DNA of 64,000 nt from positions 462,501 to 526,500 of the forward strand of contig CM060306.1 of the NCBI GenBank assembly GCA_030674185.1, in the 5' to 3' direction. The notes under the pieces were generated by a model. The model did not search any database and was not told the DNA's origin. It saw nothing but the letters and a program-made list of their open reading frames with translations. Below, piece after piece: positions 51,775 to 63,767 of the stretch. Position 1 is the first letter of the stretch. Every line of letters begins with the position of its first letter. This stretch comes from Monoplex corrugatus (taxonomy: Eukaryota; Mollusca; Gastropoda; Littorinimorpha; Ranellidae). Made by a program: the position numbers and the translations under genes.

Positions 51775-52410
51775 CTGGTACCTAGCTGTAGGATGTGAAT
51801 GATGGAGTCAGGAAGACCAGACAGGAGTGAATTGCAATAGTCAATGCGAGACATTATGAATGAGAGAACGAGTTTTGCAGTTGTTTCCACAGATACTTCC
51901 TGATCAGGCTTAAACGATGGAGGTGATAGTAGCAAGATCTGGCAGTTTGAGAAACAAAGTTGTTCATGGAGAGGGTAGAGTCAATGCAGACACCAAGGTT
52001 TTTAGCTGAATCAGAGATTGGGACTGATGTGTTACATAATGGGAGAGAAAGAGGAGGCAGCTGAGAAAGTTTCTGACAGGTGCCAATGAGGATAGCTTCT
52101 GTCTTGTCGTCGTTAAGCTGAAGTTTATTGTATGTCATCCACTTCTTAATGTCCGAGTAACACTCAGTGGTGCGAGTCAAGAGGCGCTGTACATTGTCAG
52201 GTGAGTCACTGTCTTGAAGTTGGATGTTATCAGCATAGAAGTGGTGTTTTACAGAGTGGAAATTGATGATGGTGGACAGGGGGGAGGTGTAAAGAGTGAA
52301 AAGAACAGGGCCAAGGACAGATCCTTGTGGAACACCACAGGTCAGGTATGCAGGTTGAGAGTAAGTGCCATTGATGAGAAACTTCCATGCACATTTTATT
52401 TTCACTCAGT
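51775..52410 (-). pseudogene. LINE reverse-transcriptase fragment (CR1/L2-like)
   Basis: The minus strand reads [31 protein letters not shown] (YADN in place of YADD), KTEAILIGT and [13 protein letters not shown]; a frame change follows near 51860, then [20 protein letters not shown]. This is the order of RT motifs B to the thumb of CR1/L2-type LINEs. The changed catalytic Asp and frameshift show it is dead. Bases 51962-52057 are repeated in reverse at 52414-52509. Confidence 0.85.
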
Positions 52411-52509
52411 AGACCTCCTCTTTCTCTCCCATTATGTAACACATCAGTCCCAATCTCTGATTCAGCTAAAAACCTTGGTGTCTGCATTGACTCTACCCTC
52501 TCCATGAAC
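51962..52509. repeat. Perfect 96-bp inverted repeat across the LINE junction
   Basis: Arms 51962-52057 and 52414-52509 are exact reverse complements, separated by 356 bp. The right arm stops exactly where the plus-strand LINE begins (tccatgaac|ctctgctcag). Confidence 0.9.
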
Positions 52510-54024
52510 CTCTGCTCAGCGAAGTTGAATCTGCCATTAAAGATCTAAAATGTAGAAAGTCTCCTGGTCTTGACAATATTCCTGGAGAGTTGTTGAAACA
52601 CTCAGGTGATGCATCACTTATGCTGTAAGATATGGAAGACTTGTCAATGGCCTACAGACTGGAAGCTCCAAGAATTTGTCATGTTACATAAGAATGGAAA
52701 TGTCAAAGACTGCAACAATTATAGAACAATTGCACTGATCAGTCATGCCAGTAAAATACTGCTGATAATTTTAAACAGGTTAAAGCCAAAAGTAGAGAAA
52801 GAGCTATCCGACTGTCAGGCAGGCTATAGGAAAAACAGGGGAACAATAGATATGCTGTTTGTACTCCAGATATTGATAGAAAAGATTAGAAACACAGACC
52901 AAGAGATGTTCATCGTTTTCATTGACTACAGCAAAGCGTTTGATATCGTGATTCACCAAAGTCTTTTCCACTTCATGATCAAAATGGGTTTTCCAAGACA
53001 TCTGGTTTCCCTCATAGCTTCATTATATAATGATCAAAAAGCAACAATCAGATGGAATAATCAAAATTGCAAATTTTTTAACATCACTAAGGGGGTGAGG
53101 CAAGGTTGCATCCTGTCTCCACATCTCTTCAGCATATACACTGAACATATCATGAGAGAAGCAGACATAGAAGACATGGGAGTAAATATTGGTGGTAGAA
53201 ACCTGTCAAATTTACGCTACGCAGATGACACAGGATTACTGGCAGACAACATTACAGGCTCTAGGAGGATCCTGAGCAGGGTAGACCGGGTTGGAAAGGC
53301 AGCTGGGCTGGACTTAAATTCAAAGAAGACAAAGGTTGTGCATGTTGCAGGCAAATATAACACTAGACAGGACCAGATCATGCTAAACCAAGTCCCTCTA
53401 GAAAATGTCAAGGACTTTAAATATTTGGTTCAGTCAAGACACACGATGGAACATGCTCAAAAGACATAAAGATGAGAATTGGAATGGCCAAGAACAGTAT
53501 GGTTCAATTGAACAATATTTGGAAAGACCACAGCATAACAGCAGACCTTAAGATAAAACTCTTAATTAAAATGTCTTGTCTGGCCAGTGATGTTATACGG
53601 CTGCGAGGCATGGACAATGAAGAAAGAGGATGAAAGACGAGTGGAAGCAGCAGAGCTGTGGTTTTACCGAAGACTGCTGAGGGTCAAATGGACGGATAGG
53701 CGCTCAAATGAAAGCATACTGAATGAGTTGGGTACTACACGCAAGCTCCTAGTACTCATACAACGGAGGAAACTGAAATATGTTGGACACGCAATCCGTA
53801 ATGAGAGAACAGACTTGATGTCCACTGTCCTCCAAGGTAAAGTGGAAGGAAAGAGAAACAGAGGACGGCCACCTGCATCACTTGCTAGAAACATCACATA
53901 CATCAGTGGCAAGAAACTCCAGGAGGTGGTCAGACTTAGCCAAGATCGAGAGTGCTGGAGGCAGCTTGTGAGGACATCATGTGCAGCGGCCAACACTGTT
54001 CCCGGTGACGCCGACGGGTGAGAC
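52510..54024 (+). pseudogene. LINE reverse-transcriptase pseudogene (RTE/BovB-like)
   Basis: Starts within the RT domain: EVESAIKDLKCRKSPGLDNI, PGELLKHSGD; stop/frame change near 52627; CNNYRTIALISHASKILLII; AGYRKNRGTIDMLFVLQ; FIVFIDYSKAFD (motif A); GVRQGCILSPHLFSIYTEHI (motif B); LRYADDTGLLAD (motif C); frame change near 53430 and again near 53590 (MLYGCEAWTMKKEDERR); tail KLKYVGHAIRNERTDLMSTV, GKVEGKRNRGRPPASLARNI. No endonuclease domain: 5'-truncated. The catalytic YADD is intact, but frameshifts make it inactive. Clade from memory of BovB-like proteins, moderately sure. Confidence 0.85.
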
Positions 54025-54202
54025 CGATGGATTAAATTAAATTTTTTTTCACATAGGCCCTAGAGGCTAGAAGACCTGTTTCATGATAACAATTCTTACA
54101 AATCACTTTGGCTTTAAAAGCAACATGATACAACATTTTTGTTTTGACGTAGCCGTCGTAGGCCTAACTACTAAATAATAGCGTCCTGCTAAAATCTGAT
54201 AG

Positions 54203-57200
54203 TAGGTATGTCACAATCGGCGATTATGTGTGCGTGAAAACTGTAGCGAAAGACTGTGACCGGCGTGGCGGCACATGTGAGAGAGTAGGCAAACAATCGC
54301 TGTTTGTTTCGTTAATGTATTCATGTGTCCGATAATTACCGATCTGAATACCGAAGTCCGTACTTTTCCCATGATGACCTGGTCGTTTTCACGAGCTTCC
54401 TCTGATTTGCTGACGTGGCAGTGGTGGTGTGACTTGTGGTGTTTGCGGCCGTATCTCCCAAACTTACAGGTATGATCGTACCGTCAAGTGAATTAATTAC
54501 CAATAAGAACATGCATTTTCCTGCTTATGTGTAAAATTTGGTGTAGATTTGTCGACAGAAAACCATTTTAGGCCATATTACAGATAGTGGGTGTGGTGAC
54601 CGTTGTTACTGCCTTGTTCACAATGGCCACCAGACATTTTAGTGCTGATTAACCGTTTTCTTTTTGTCATACCAGCTGAACCTATTGGCTTACCGCCTTC
54701 ATTTTTCACAACATACAAGACAATGCATTTTTAGTGTACTGTGTAAAATTTGGTGAACAATTGTGGTCTATGACTCGAAATACAAGCTTCAGTTTGACGC
54801 TGGTTGTCAGTCTAGATGACTCAGCAAATGCGTCGATGGGCAGCCGAACTTCGAAGGTCTGCTGCCCCTCATTATCAGCTTCTAGACTTCTGGACTTCAG
54901 ATTGTCAGATTGGATACGATTAAAACTCACACTACTACTGTACTAGGCAAGTTTAGCAAGAATCATAGTGTAGATCTAAATAGGACTACAATAGTTAAGG
55001 ATGGCGAGGGACAATGGATATTGGTCATGTAGTAGTGTCTCATCTCCTGATATGTGTACACCCACACACAAGTCTTGATGACTGATGTTTGACAGACACA
55101 GCTCAGTGACAACACACACACACACACACACTCACTACACACACACACAGAGTAAATACCCAAAGGTGTGATGAGCCGATGCACAGTAATGCTGAACTTC
55201 TAAATTTAATATTATCACACTGAAAAAAATCTTGAATTTTCCAAATTTAAAGCCTAGGTACAATGATTAAGATTAATGCTTTAAATGTGATTTTTTTTTT
55301 TATTTCAAATATTCAATACGCCTTTTAAATTGGTGTGTGTCCAACTGAGCTTAGGCCTATAGGCCTACTGCATTAATGTATGGGCATGACAAACCATCTT
55401 TTTTCACTTTAAGTTTGTTTTGTTCCTGTCTAAAGTGTACAAGGATGCTTTGATATGGACTGTTGGCAATGTATAGGTCTAAATACAATGATTATTAGGT
55501 GCTAGTAATTGTGATACTAGTAGTAGTAGTCCTTGTCTGTCATTACTATTACTGTTGTCATTCAAATGTCTCATAGTGGGTAAGGTCTTTATTCATCCAG
55601 ATAAAATGAATGATTCCGATGCCACCCTCCCCTCACCTGGGTATGAGTGGGATGACTCGGAATGTTTCATCGTCCAGTCACAGACTGATGCCATTGTAAG
55701 TGCATATTTTGATAATTTTTGTGCAAGACTTACACATGTAGGCCTGTACAGTCAGTCAGCTGATCTTCTCTTGCTGTCAAGTGTGTACACTCTAAGGGGA
55801 CTGGGGTGTGTCTATGTAATGACACTTGGATACCCTTCATCATGTATAATCTTTTTTTTTTTTTCCATTTTTGTTATTGTTTAGATTTTCATTTGACATG
55901 TTTGGTTTTACACAGATGACTTCCATGATTCCATTCTTAGAATGTCTGCACATTTTTATAATCTCTTCATTTAGCAAACTGTAAATGTGACTATGGATTC
56001 TGTGCTTTTTTGTGTATGTGTGGACTATTTGTATGTAACTCGTAAATATGTTTCAGAATTTTGTTTTTGCAATGTAGCTTATTTTTATATCTGGTGTTTG
56101 TGCGTGTATGTTATGATATATTTCTGCTGATGCCCTTTTCATCTTGTTACCTTTATTTATTTTGATATAGCATTATGCATTAAAACACTTGTAACCAAAT
56201 ATTTGTTTGCATTTAATTTTGTTTTTTGAGTGATATACATATAGATATTTACATAACTGTGTGTGTGTGTGCACACACACATATTTATGTACATAACATT
56301 ATCTTTCATGTTGTATGACAGTTTATGAAAAAGTGTGTGATTACGCAAGGAAAAAGACCAAAACTTTTTCAAAAAGGTTTGCTTGTCAGGGTAAATAATT
56401 GAAAACATACACTGTCCTTACTACCACTACCAGCTGAATTTTTAATTCAAAATTGCAATATGAACTTTCCAGATGAGCAAGTTATAAACCAATTCAGTCT
56501 GTGAATCTTTTGCCCCCTCAGAACAGCTTAATTAGGAATTAACCTGTAATCTCTAGTCTTAATAAAGACTCATTTCTATGTTACCAGGAAACTTGAGTTT
56601 TTTTTCAGTGAAATATTCAATTTTCATGTCTATTTTTAAGGGTTTTTATACTACCATCACAGGCTCTCAATTTTTTATTTTGATTAGCCTAATCAATATG
56701 AATATATTTACATCACATATATCTATACACACATGTATATGATATATAATGATATACATAGGCCTACATATCACTTATAATTATAAACATCTATATATAA
56801 AAACCCAAGAGGTATTTAATAAATACACAGGTTGACAACTTCTTAAAGGTGGTTGTTCATGAAAAACTGTAATTAATTGATTATTACATAAAGATTCAGT
56901 CTAATGGTATTGAATAACTGTTGTAATTTATCATTATAATTATCTTGAGGCTTTACTCAACAATTTTCAAGTAAGAAATTTGATGATTTTGGAAACTGTA
57001 AAGATTTTATTAATCTCAATTAATTTTCGCTTTAGCCAGTTGAGGCAATTAATGAATTCCTAATTAATTAATGCAAAAACCCAGAGATTCATGAAAGTCG
57101 TAATCATCTTGGCTAAACAAAGACCTTTCTATGGATACTTGATTTTTTTCAATCGGTTCAGTCGTTCCAAAGTTATGGTGCTTTTTGTGATGAAACGGCA

Positions 57201-57404
57201 CATACGCGGTCACAGTTTTTGCTATGTAATCCAATGAAGGAAAACGTCAAAAATTTAATTATTCAAAAAATCGTAACTTTCGTCACAGACAATCAATCAA
57301 AGAACTTTTTATAGGCTACCATTTTAAAGTTCGTTTTTTGCTCTTTTCAATGATGGTAATTGCACATTTATTAAAAATATTTGAATTTTTTTGTAACATA
57401 CCTA
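54203..57404. mobile_element. 3.2-kb TIR element, copy A
   Basis: Starts TAGGTATGTCACAA; the right end read inward is TAGGTATGTTACAA (one mismatch in 14). A TA at each end would suit a TA duplication (TA|GGTATG...CATACC|TA). It shares most of its length with copy B at 57636-61369. Unique here is an exon-like insert at about 55575-55775. Left 300 bp is GC-richer (ccgataattaccgatctgaa, ttgctgacgtggcagtg); right 1.3 kb is AT-rich with 'taattaatt' words. No transposase recognised. Confidence 0.7.
55582..55695 (+). other. Candidate exon inside TIR element A
   Basis: After 'caaatgtctcatag' the frame reads VGKVFIHPDKMNDSDATLPS and PGYEWDDSECFIVQSQTDAI, ending ATT|GTAAGT. The donor is strong. Copy B lacks it: the acceptor is there but the sequence after 'tctcatag' is replaced. 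It could be a captured host exon or part of the lost transposase. Confidence 0.4.
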
Positions 57405-57635
57405 CAGTGAGTAGTGATAGGCGTACACAACTTCTCTGCATACTCCATTATAAATCATTATTATCATACACCATCACAACTTCTCTACATATTCCAATAT
57501 TTAGGCGGAAGCCTGCTAACATCCGACACACCACTACAGTTCGTGGACGACTTCTCTGCAGACTCCATTATTTAGGCCTATGCCTGTATCAATGCCATGT
57601 GCCATGTCTAGATATATATACTATCTGTATCAATG
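57405..57635. repeat. Spacer between TIR elements A and B with a three-copy repeat
   Basis: Three related copies (about 60-70 bp) of 'acaacttctctgcatactcc' + 'attatttaggc'. It ends with 'aatgccatgtgccatgtcta' + 'gatatatac', which is found again just right of copy B (61376-61410). Confidence 0.65.
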
Positions 57636-59027
57636 TAGGTATGTCACTATCGGCGATTACGCGTGCGCGAAAACTGTACCGGAAGACTGTGACCGGCGTA
57701 GCAGCACATGTGAGAGGGTAGCAGACAATCGCTGTTTGTTTCGTTAATGTATTCATGTGTCCGATAATTACCGATCTGAATACCGAAGTCCGTACTTTTC
57801 CCATGATGATCTGGTCATTTTCACGAGCTTCCTCTGATTTGCTGACGTGGCAGTAGTGGTGTGACTTGTGGTGTGTGCGGCCGTACCTCCCAAACTTACA
57901 GGTATGATTGTTCCTTCAATCTGAATTAATAACCATTAAGAACATGCATTTTCCAGCTTATGTGTAAAATTTGGTGCAGATATTACCTGAATTCACCGTT
58001 TTAGGCCATATTACAGATAGTGGGTGTGGTGACTGTTGTTAGTGCCTTCGGGGCCATTGCTTCCAATGGCCGTCAGACTTATAAGTGCCGATTAACCGTT
58101 TTCTTTTTGTCATACCAGCTGAACCAACCCATTAACTTTCCTTCTTCATTTTTCACGACATATAAGACAATGCATTTTTACCTTATAGTTATTGTGTAAG
58201 GTTTGGTGAACATATCTGAAATATAACTTGATGAAATACAAGCTTCAGTTTGACGCTGGTTGTCAGTCTAGATCTAGTAGACGTTGGTTGTCAATCTAGA
58301 TCTAGTAGACGCTGGTTGTCAGTCTAGATCTAAATGACTTGGCAAACTGCGGTGATGGGCAGCCGAACTTCGAAGGTCTGCTGCCCCTCATTATCAGCTT
58401 CTAGACTTCTGGACTTTAGATTGTCAGATTGGATAAGAATAAAACTTGCACAACTAGGCTGAACTTCTGAAATTAATATTATAATACTAAAAAAAAATCT
58501 TGGCCTAGGTACAATGATTAGGATTAGTGCTTTAAATGTGATATTTTTTATTTCAAATATTCAGCATGCCTTTTAGATTGGTACGTGTCCAACTGAGTTT
58601 ACTGCATTGATGTATGGGCATGACAAAACTCCCCATCTTTTTTCACTATTAGTTTTTGTTCCTATCTAAAGTGCACAAGGATGTTTTGATATGGATTGTT
58701 GGCACTGTATAGGAATAAGTAGAATGATTATTAGGTGCTAGTATTTGTCATGACTAGTGGTAGTAGGCCTTGCAGCTTGTCTATCATTACTATTATTGTT
58801 GTTCAAATGTCTCATAGAGTCATACTAGTCATAGTAACATACAAGTAACTCCTGGCTGCACTGCCATGAAAACAGTCCATATAAGCACACCACAGCGTTT
58901 TACTCGGTTTAGTTCACAAAACCATACATTCCATGGCAGATTTTTTTCTGAATTAGTATTACTCAATCAGTATTTTTGTTTTGTAAAGAAATACCAAGAG
59001 ATTTTGTTATCTTGTGTGTGTGTTCTG

Positions 59028-59106
<79 letters not shown>

Positions 59107-61369
59107 CGTGCTGACAACATATACTTTCATGTACATTATTTAACGTGAATCATAATGCTGAAGAAATAGAGAAGAGATGAATATATAGGGGTCCCATTTG
59201 CCATCTTGGTGTTGTATTTTGTTTCATAGGATAACAAGTGAACAAATGACAGGTAAGTAGTATTATGTTGGTGTTACTGTAGGAAGAAAGCAAGGATTTT
59301 AACACCCCCCCCCCCCCCCCCCCATGAGGATGTCAGGGGCTGTTTCAGTATATCTCCACCTTCTGGAAAATCTGGTAGAAATTTCCTTTCCTGTCATTCT
59401 CTTTTTCTTTGCCTTGATCTTATCCTCTGTCATATCTTCCTTTTTCATTTTCTGTTTTGCTGATCCATTCACCTCTGGTAAGTTTTCCATAAAGCCTTAA
59501 ATACATCCTCTTTGAACTGATAATTGAATACATAAATGAATTGTATTTTTAGCTGCAAGTAAATGTGAACTGCTAAGTGGCAATTTCAGGTAACAGCCAG
59601 TTTTTACACACATGAATGCTTTTGTGTACGTATGTTCTAATGTTTTTCTCCCCCAATCCTTCTGGTGATAATCTGGGTGGGGTTGCCAATGCCTAGGGCA
59701 TATTATTTATTTGTGTGAATTCTGTGATATGTGTACCTAATTTCTTTTCCATGTTTGTTTTTTGCATGGTCCTTCACGTGTTTACATGTGTTTTGTTTGA
59801 GATGGTTTACCCTCGATATAGTTTTGAGTAGTGGGCTGGGCTTTAAACACTAATAATGATAATGCCAATAATCATCAGGGATAGATCTACATAGCCACCC
59901 TTTCATATGAATTTAATGATGTGGAGCGATCATTTTCATCACTGTATCAGATGGAGAGGAGGAAATGGCATGGTTGTACTGAGAAGAACAGTGACTTGTA
60001 TGCTGCATGTATTTAGCAAAAAAAGGAGAGGTGGACAGCAAAATGATGTCAAGAGAAGCCTTCCTGTCAAGTGTGTACACTATAAGGGGACTGGGGTGTG
60101 TCTAGGTAATGACACTTGGATACCCTTCATGTATAATCAATGCTTTGTTTTTTCCATTTTTGTTATTGTTTAGATTTGCATTTGATATATTTGGTTTTTA
60201 CACAGATGACTTTCATGATTCTATTCTTAGAATGCCTGCACATTTTTATAATCTCTTCATTTAGCAAGCTGTAACACACACGCGCACACACATGTTTACG
60301 TACATAACACATTATCTTTCATGTAGTATGACAGCTTAAGAAAAATGTATTTACGCAAGAAAAAAAAACAAAAAACTTTTTCAAAAAGGTTTGCTTGTCA
60401 GGGTAAATAATTGAAAAGATACACTGTCCTTACTACCAGTAGAATTTTAAATCAAAATTGCAATATGAACTTTCCAGAAGAGCAAGTTATAAACCAATTC
60501 AGTCTGTGAATCTTTTTTCCCCTCAAAACAGCTTAATTAGTAATTAATCTGTAATCTCTTAGTCTTAATAAAGACTCAAGTTCTATGTTACCAGGAAACT
60601 TGAGAGGTCTTTTCAGTGAAATATTTAAGGATTTTTCTATTACCATCACAGGCTTTCAATTTTTTATTTTAATTAACAATATGAATATATTTACATCACA
60701 TATCTATACATATATTATATATGATATATAATGATACACATACATATTTATAATCATAAACATCTGTATATAAAAGCCAAGAGGTATTTAATAAATGCAC
60801 AGGTTGACAACTTCTTAAATGTTTTTTCGTGAAAAACTGTAATTAATTGATTATTACATAAAGATTTAGCCTAATGGTAGGCCTATTGAATAACTATTGA
60901 TAATTATCTTGAGGCTTTACTCAACAATTTTCAAGTTCAGAAATTTGATGATTTTGGAAACTGTAAAGATTTTAGGAATCTCAGTTAATTTTCGCTTTAG
61001 CCAGTTGAGGCAATTAATGAATTAATTCCTAATTAATGCAAAAACCCAGAGATTCATGAAGGTCTTAATCATCTTGGCTAAACAAAGACCTTTTCTAGTA
61101 TTCTACGGATACTTGATTTTTTTCAATCGGTTCAGTCGTTCCAAAGTTATGGTGCTTTTTGTGATGAAACGGCACATACGCGGTCACAGTTTTTGCTATG
61201 TAATCCAATGAAGGAAAACGTCGAAAATTTAATTATTCAAAAAATCGTAACTTTCGTCACAGACAATCAAAGAACTTTTTATACCATTTTAAAGTTCTTT
61301 TTTTGCTCTTTTTAATGATGGTAATTACATATTTATTAAAAATATTTGAAATTTTTTGTAACATACCTA
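57636..61369. mobile_element. 3.7-kb TIR element, copy B
   Basis: Same ends as copy A (TAGGTATGTCACTA ... TTTGTAACATACCTA) and about 85-90% similar by eye over shared parts, with many small gaps. A 1.2-kb segment (about 58820-60060) replaces the exon-like part of copy A; it includes (GT)n at 59015-59105 and a run of about 20 C at 59305. Within it, NDVERSFSSLYQMERRKWHG (59917) resembles the start of a hAT dimerisation domain, weakly. Confidence 0.7.
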
Positions 61370-62330
61370 AACTGATTCAATGCCATGTGCCATGTCTAGA
61401 TATATACTAGCCTATAGGCTAATCAAATTACTGCCACAATGACACAATAGCGCGTACGAACTGCTTCGACTTTCCAATCTCTCGTTCGCAGTGCCCATAA
61501 GAACTGCACCTTCCACTATTTACGTCTGATATCTCGACTGCCGTTCCGATCTGACGACATACTTTGCTTTGTATTACTAAAGCTGTTGGGTTTTTACACT
61601 AATAATAGCGTTCTACAACTAGATCTAGATCTATACAAGCAAGCGGACACAATTTCTGGCGCCGGCCTCCCACTTTGACCATTCGGATATTTTTAAGCTT
61701 CATTTCACAACATCAGCATGTGCATACTTGGCAATCTTATTATGCGCACCATTTCTAAACCTAGCACAGCAACCTGTACTGAAGCAAATGTTGCATTTAC
61801 CTTAAATTGGTATTTTCACAAAGGTAGCTACTTCTTCTCGTCCAAAATGGCTCCCTCGCGTGTCCTGAAGGAACAAGGCCTCAGTGAATTGATAAGTATC
61901 TTAATTTCAATGTTTTTCGTAGAAACTTAAGAATAACACTTTTCCTTGGCTGTAATATCAATGAATTATATTATTAATAATACTACATATCTGGGTAGAT
62001 AAGAAAAACATAAAACAAACCCATACAATGTTTAATGAAATTCTGCAAATTTAGAGAGTATCACTCCGACACACGCCCATGTCCTCCATGAGAAACCCAC
62101 ATGCTCCGAAGCGGCAAGCATTGCACCAATGAACAATCTTCTTGCAAGAAGAGTTGGTTAGGGGATCAGAATTTAAAGTCGTTATACACCCAAAAGAACA
62201 AATACCAGAAAACGCCATAACGACTACTTTTCCGTTTCTTGAGATGGCGTCTCTGCACTTGAAATAAATGTATATTGACACCACAGTGCTATGAGGTGAT
62301 TAAGACCTGAAACGAGACGATGACGGTATA
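61370..62330. other. Non-coding stretch
   Basis: Begins with a copy of the flank motif 'caatgccatgtgccatgtct'. No gene recognised. 61718-61930 is open on the plus strand without family resemblance. Confidence 0.4.
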
Positions 62331-62334
62331 AGCC

Positions 62335-62478
62335 ATATAATAATAATAATAATAATTACAATATTTATATAGCACAAAATCTTGATAAAATCAAATCTAA
62401 GCGCTGAAACACACACACACGCACGCACGCACGCACACACACGCACGCAGGCACGCACACACACGCAGGCACGCGCAC

Positions 62479-62542
<64 letters not shown>

Positions 62543-62615
62543 TGGCTATAAATGGGGAGAAAGAATAAAAGCAATGGAAAATTATAGAGAGCATATTATA
62601 TACAATTATATATAC
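62335..62615 (+). mobile_element. SINE-like element with internal CA repeat, copy 2
   Basis: (ATA)n, 'tatatagcacaaaatcttga', 'taaaatcaaatctaagcgct', then a CA/CGCA microsatellite (62408-62540), 'ggctataaatggggagaaag' and 'agcaatggaaaattatagag'. It is the reverse of 10395-10620. It ends next to the retroelement ORF fragment. Confidence 0.65.
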
Positions 62616-63258
62616 AGTGGAACATGTCCTAAGCTCTTGCAAAGTAGCGCTAGCCCAAGGAAGGTATACATGGAGGCACAACCAAGTTCTGAAAGTGATC
62701 ACAGATGTGGTTAGCGAAAAAACCATGACCCCAAACGCACCAATTGCTATGACAACGTTCTACAAAGCAGGAGGGAAACAGGTCTGGCCCGAAAGTGCTA
62801 TGACAACCAGCACATTGCCAAAGGGTCTTCTAGATGGAGCAGTCGACTGGGAGTGTACAGCAGACCTCCCAGAGTGGAGAAATTACCCAGATGTCATCAG
62901 CAAGACAGGCATGAGACCAGACATCGCTCTCCACTCTGACTCCTCGAAACAAGTGATTCTGATAGAACTCACTGTGCCATACGAAAGCAGAATGGAAGAA
63001 GCACATATCTACAAGACCGAAAAATACGCCGGTCTTGCCAGCACCCTGAAGAAAGCAGGTCTGCGGGTCAAAATCTTCGCCATAGAGGTCGGGGCAAGAG
63101 GGTTTGTGGGCACCTCCGCTTATGATCTCATGAAACAACTCGCCATTTCTGGGAAGAAGAGGACTAGAGCCCTTAAAGCGATGGCAGAGGCAGCAGAAAG
63201 GAGCTCAAGCTGGATCTGGGCAAGGAGGAACGAAAAAAGTGAACTTCATAAGGATTAA
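62600..63258 (+). pseudogene. Retroelement C-terminal fragment with nuclease-like domain
   Basis: Reads VEHVLSSCKVALAQGRYTWR, later LPEWRNYPDVISKTGMRPDI and ALHSDSSKQVILIELTVPYE, then KKAGLRVKIFAIEVGARGFV. The pattern RPDI(8-14)VILIELT resembles the PD-(D/E)XK core of restriction-like endonucleases found at the C-termini of some non-LTR elements; proteins like this are common in fish and invertebrate genomes (established knowledge, recalled). The open frame ends at taa 63258. The reverse transcriptase upstream is missing, so the copy is 5'-truncated. Confidence 0.7.
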
Positions 63259-63274
63259 ATTCCCTACAGATGAT

Positions 63275-63365
63275 GTGTGCCCCGTTAGCACATTGGTAAA
63301 ACCGCGTACCGCAGTTCTGAAGCGCAGAATCGCCCAGGTTCGATCCCCGGCGTGGGAAAATTTTA
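63275..63365 (+). mobile_element. tRNA-like segment after the retroelement
   Basis: 'gttagcacattggtaaaacc' resembles box A and 'ggttcgatccc' is a good box B. The acceptor and anticodon stems do not pair, so it is not a tRNA gene. It may be a SINE or part of the element's 3' UTR; an A-rich tail (aaaaaataaaaaataag) follows. Confidence 0.55.
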
Positions 63366-63767
63366 AAAAATAAAAAATAAGACAACAGCAGAAGGGCATC
63401 CAGGAGTCATGACCTGGATGTGGCCCGGCCCCCCGAGAGTGTAAGGAATTCAGGGCCGAAACACTTGTCTAAAGGGGGTTACTTCTCTGAAGACCTTCTG
63501 TTGTCTAGCTCTCCCTAGAGTTTCTTTCTACCTGCACATGGTCAGTCCATTGACTTCCGGGAATAGTTCGGAGGACATTCGGGAAAGACCGAAGGACACT
63601 GGGAAAGACTAGATCTGCGGGCTTTGTGGGTTGGCTTCCCACCTTGCCTTTGATAACATGCCACGAGTTTTTCAAATGAAAGATGCTCCCAGGATTCACC
63701 GAAAGGGGGAGAGAATGATGAATCCATCGGCACTGACTCCATCACGACTGGAAACGCACAACGGACC

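Noticed and set aside
59907..60030. hAT transposase dimerisation domain in TIR element B
   Set aside because: NDVERSFSSL fits the start of the motif, but what follows does not and a stop occurs soon after; kept only as a remark.
54203..61369. LTR retrotransposon with 3.2-kb direct repeats
   Set aside because: Each copy has its own inverted ends, there is no gag/pol between them and no tRNA primer site; two DNA-type elements fit better.
63285..63360. Functional tRNA gene
   Set aside because: Box B is good, but stems do not fold and an A-rich tail follows; tRNA-like part of a retroelement or SINE.
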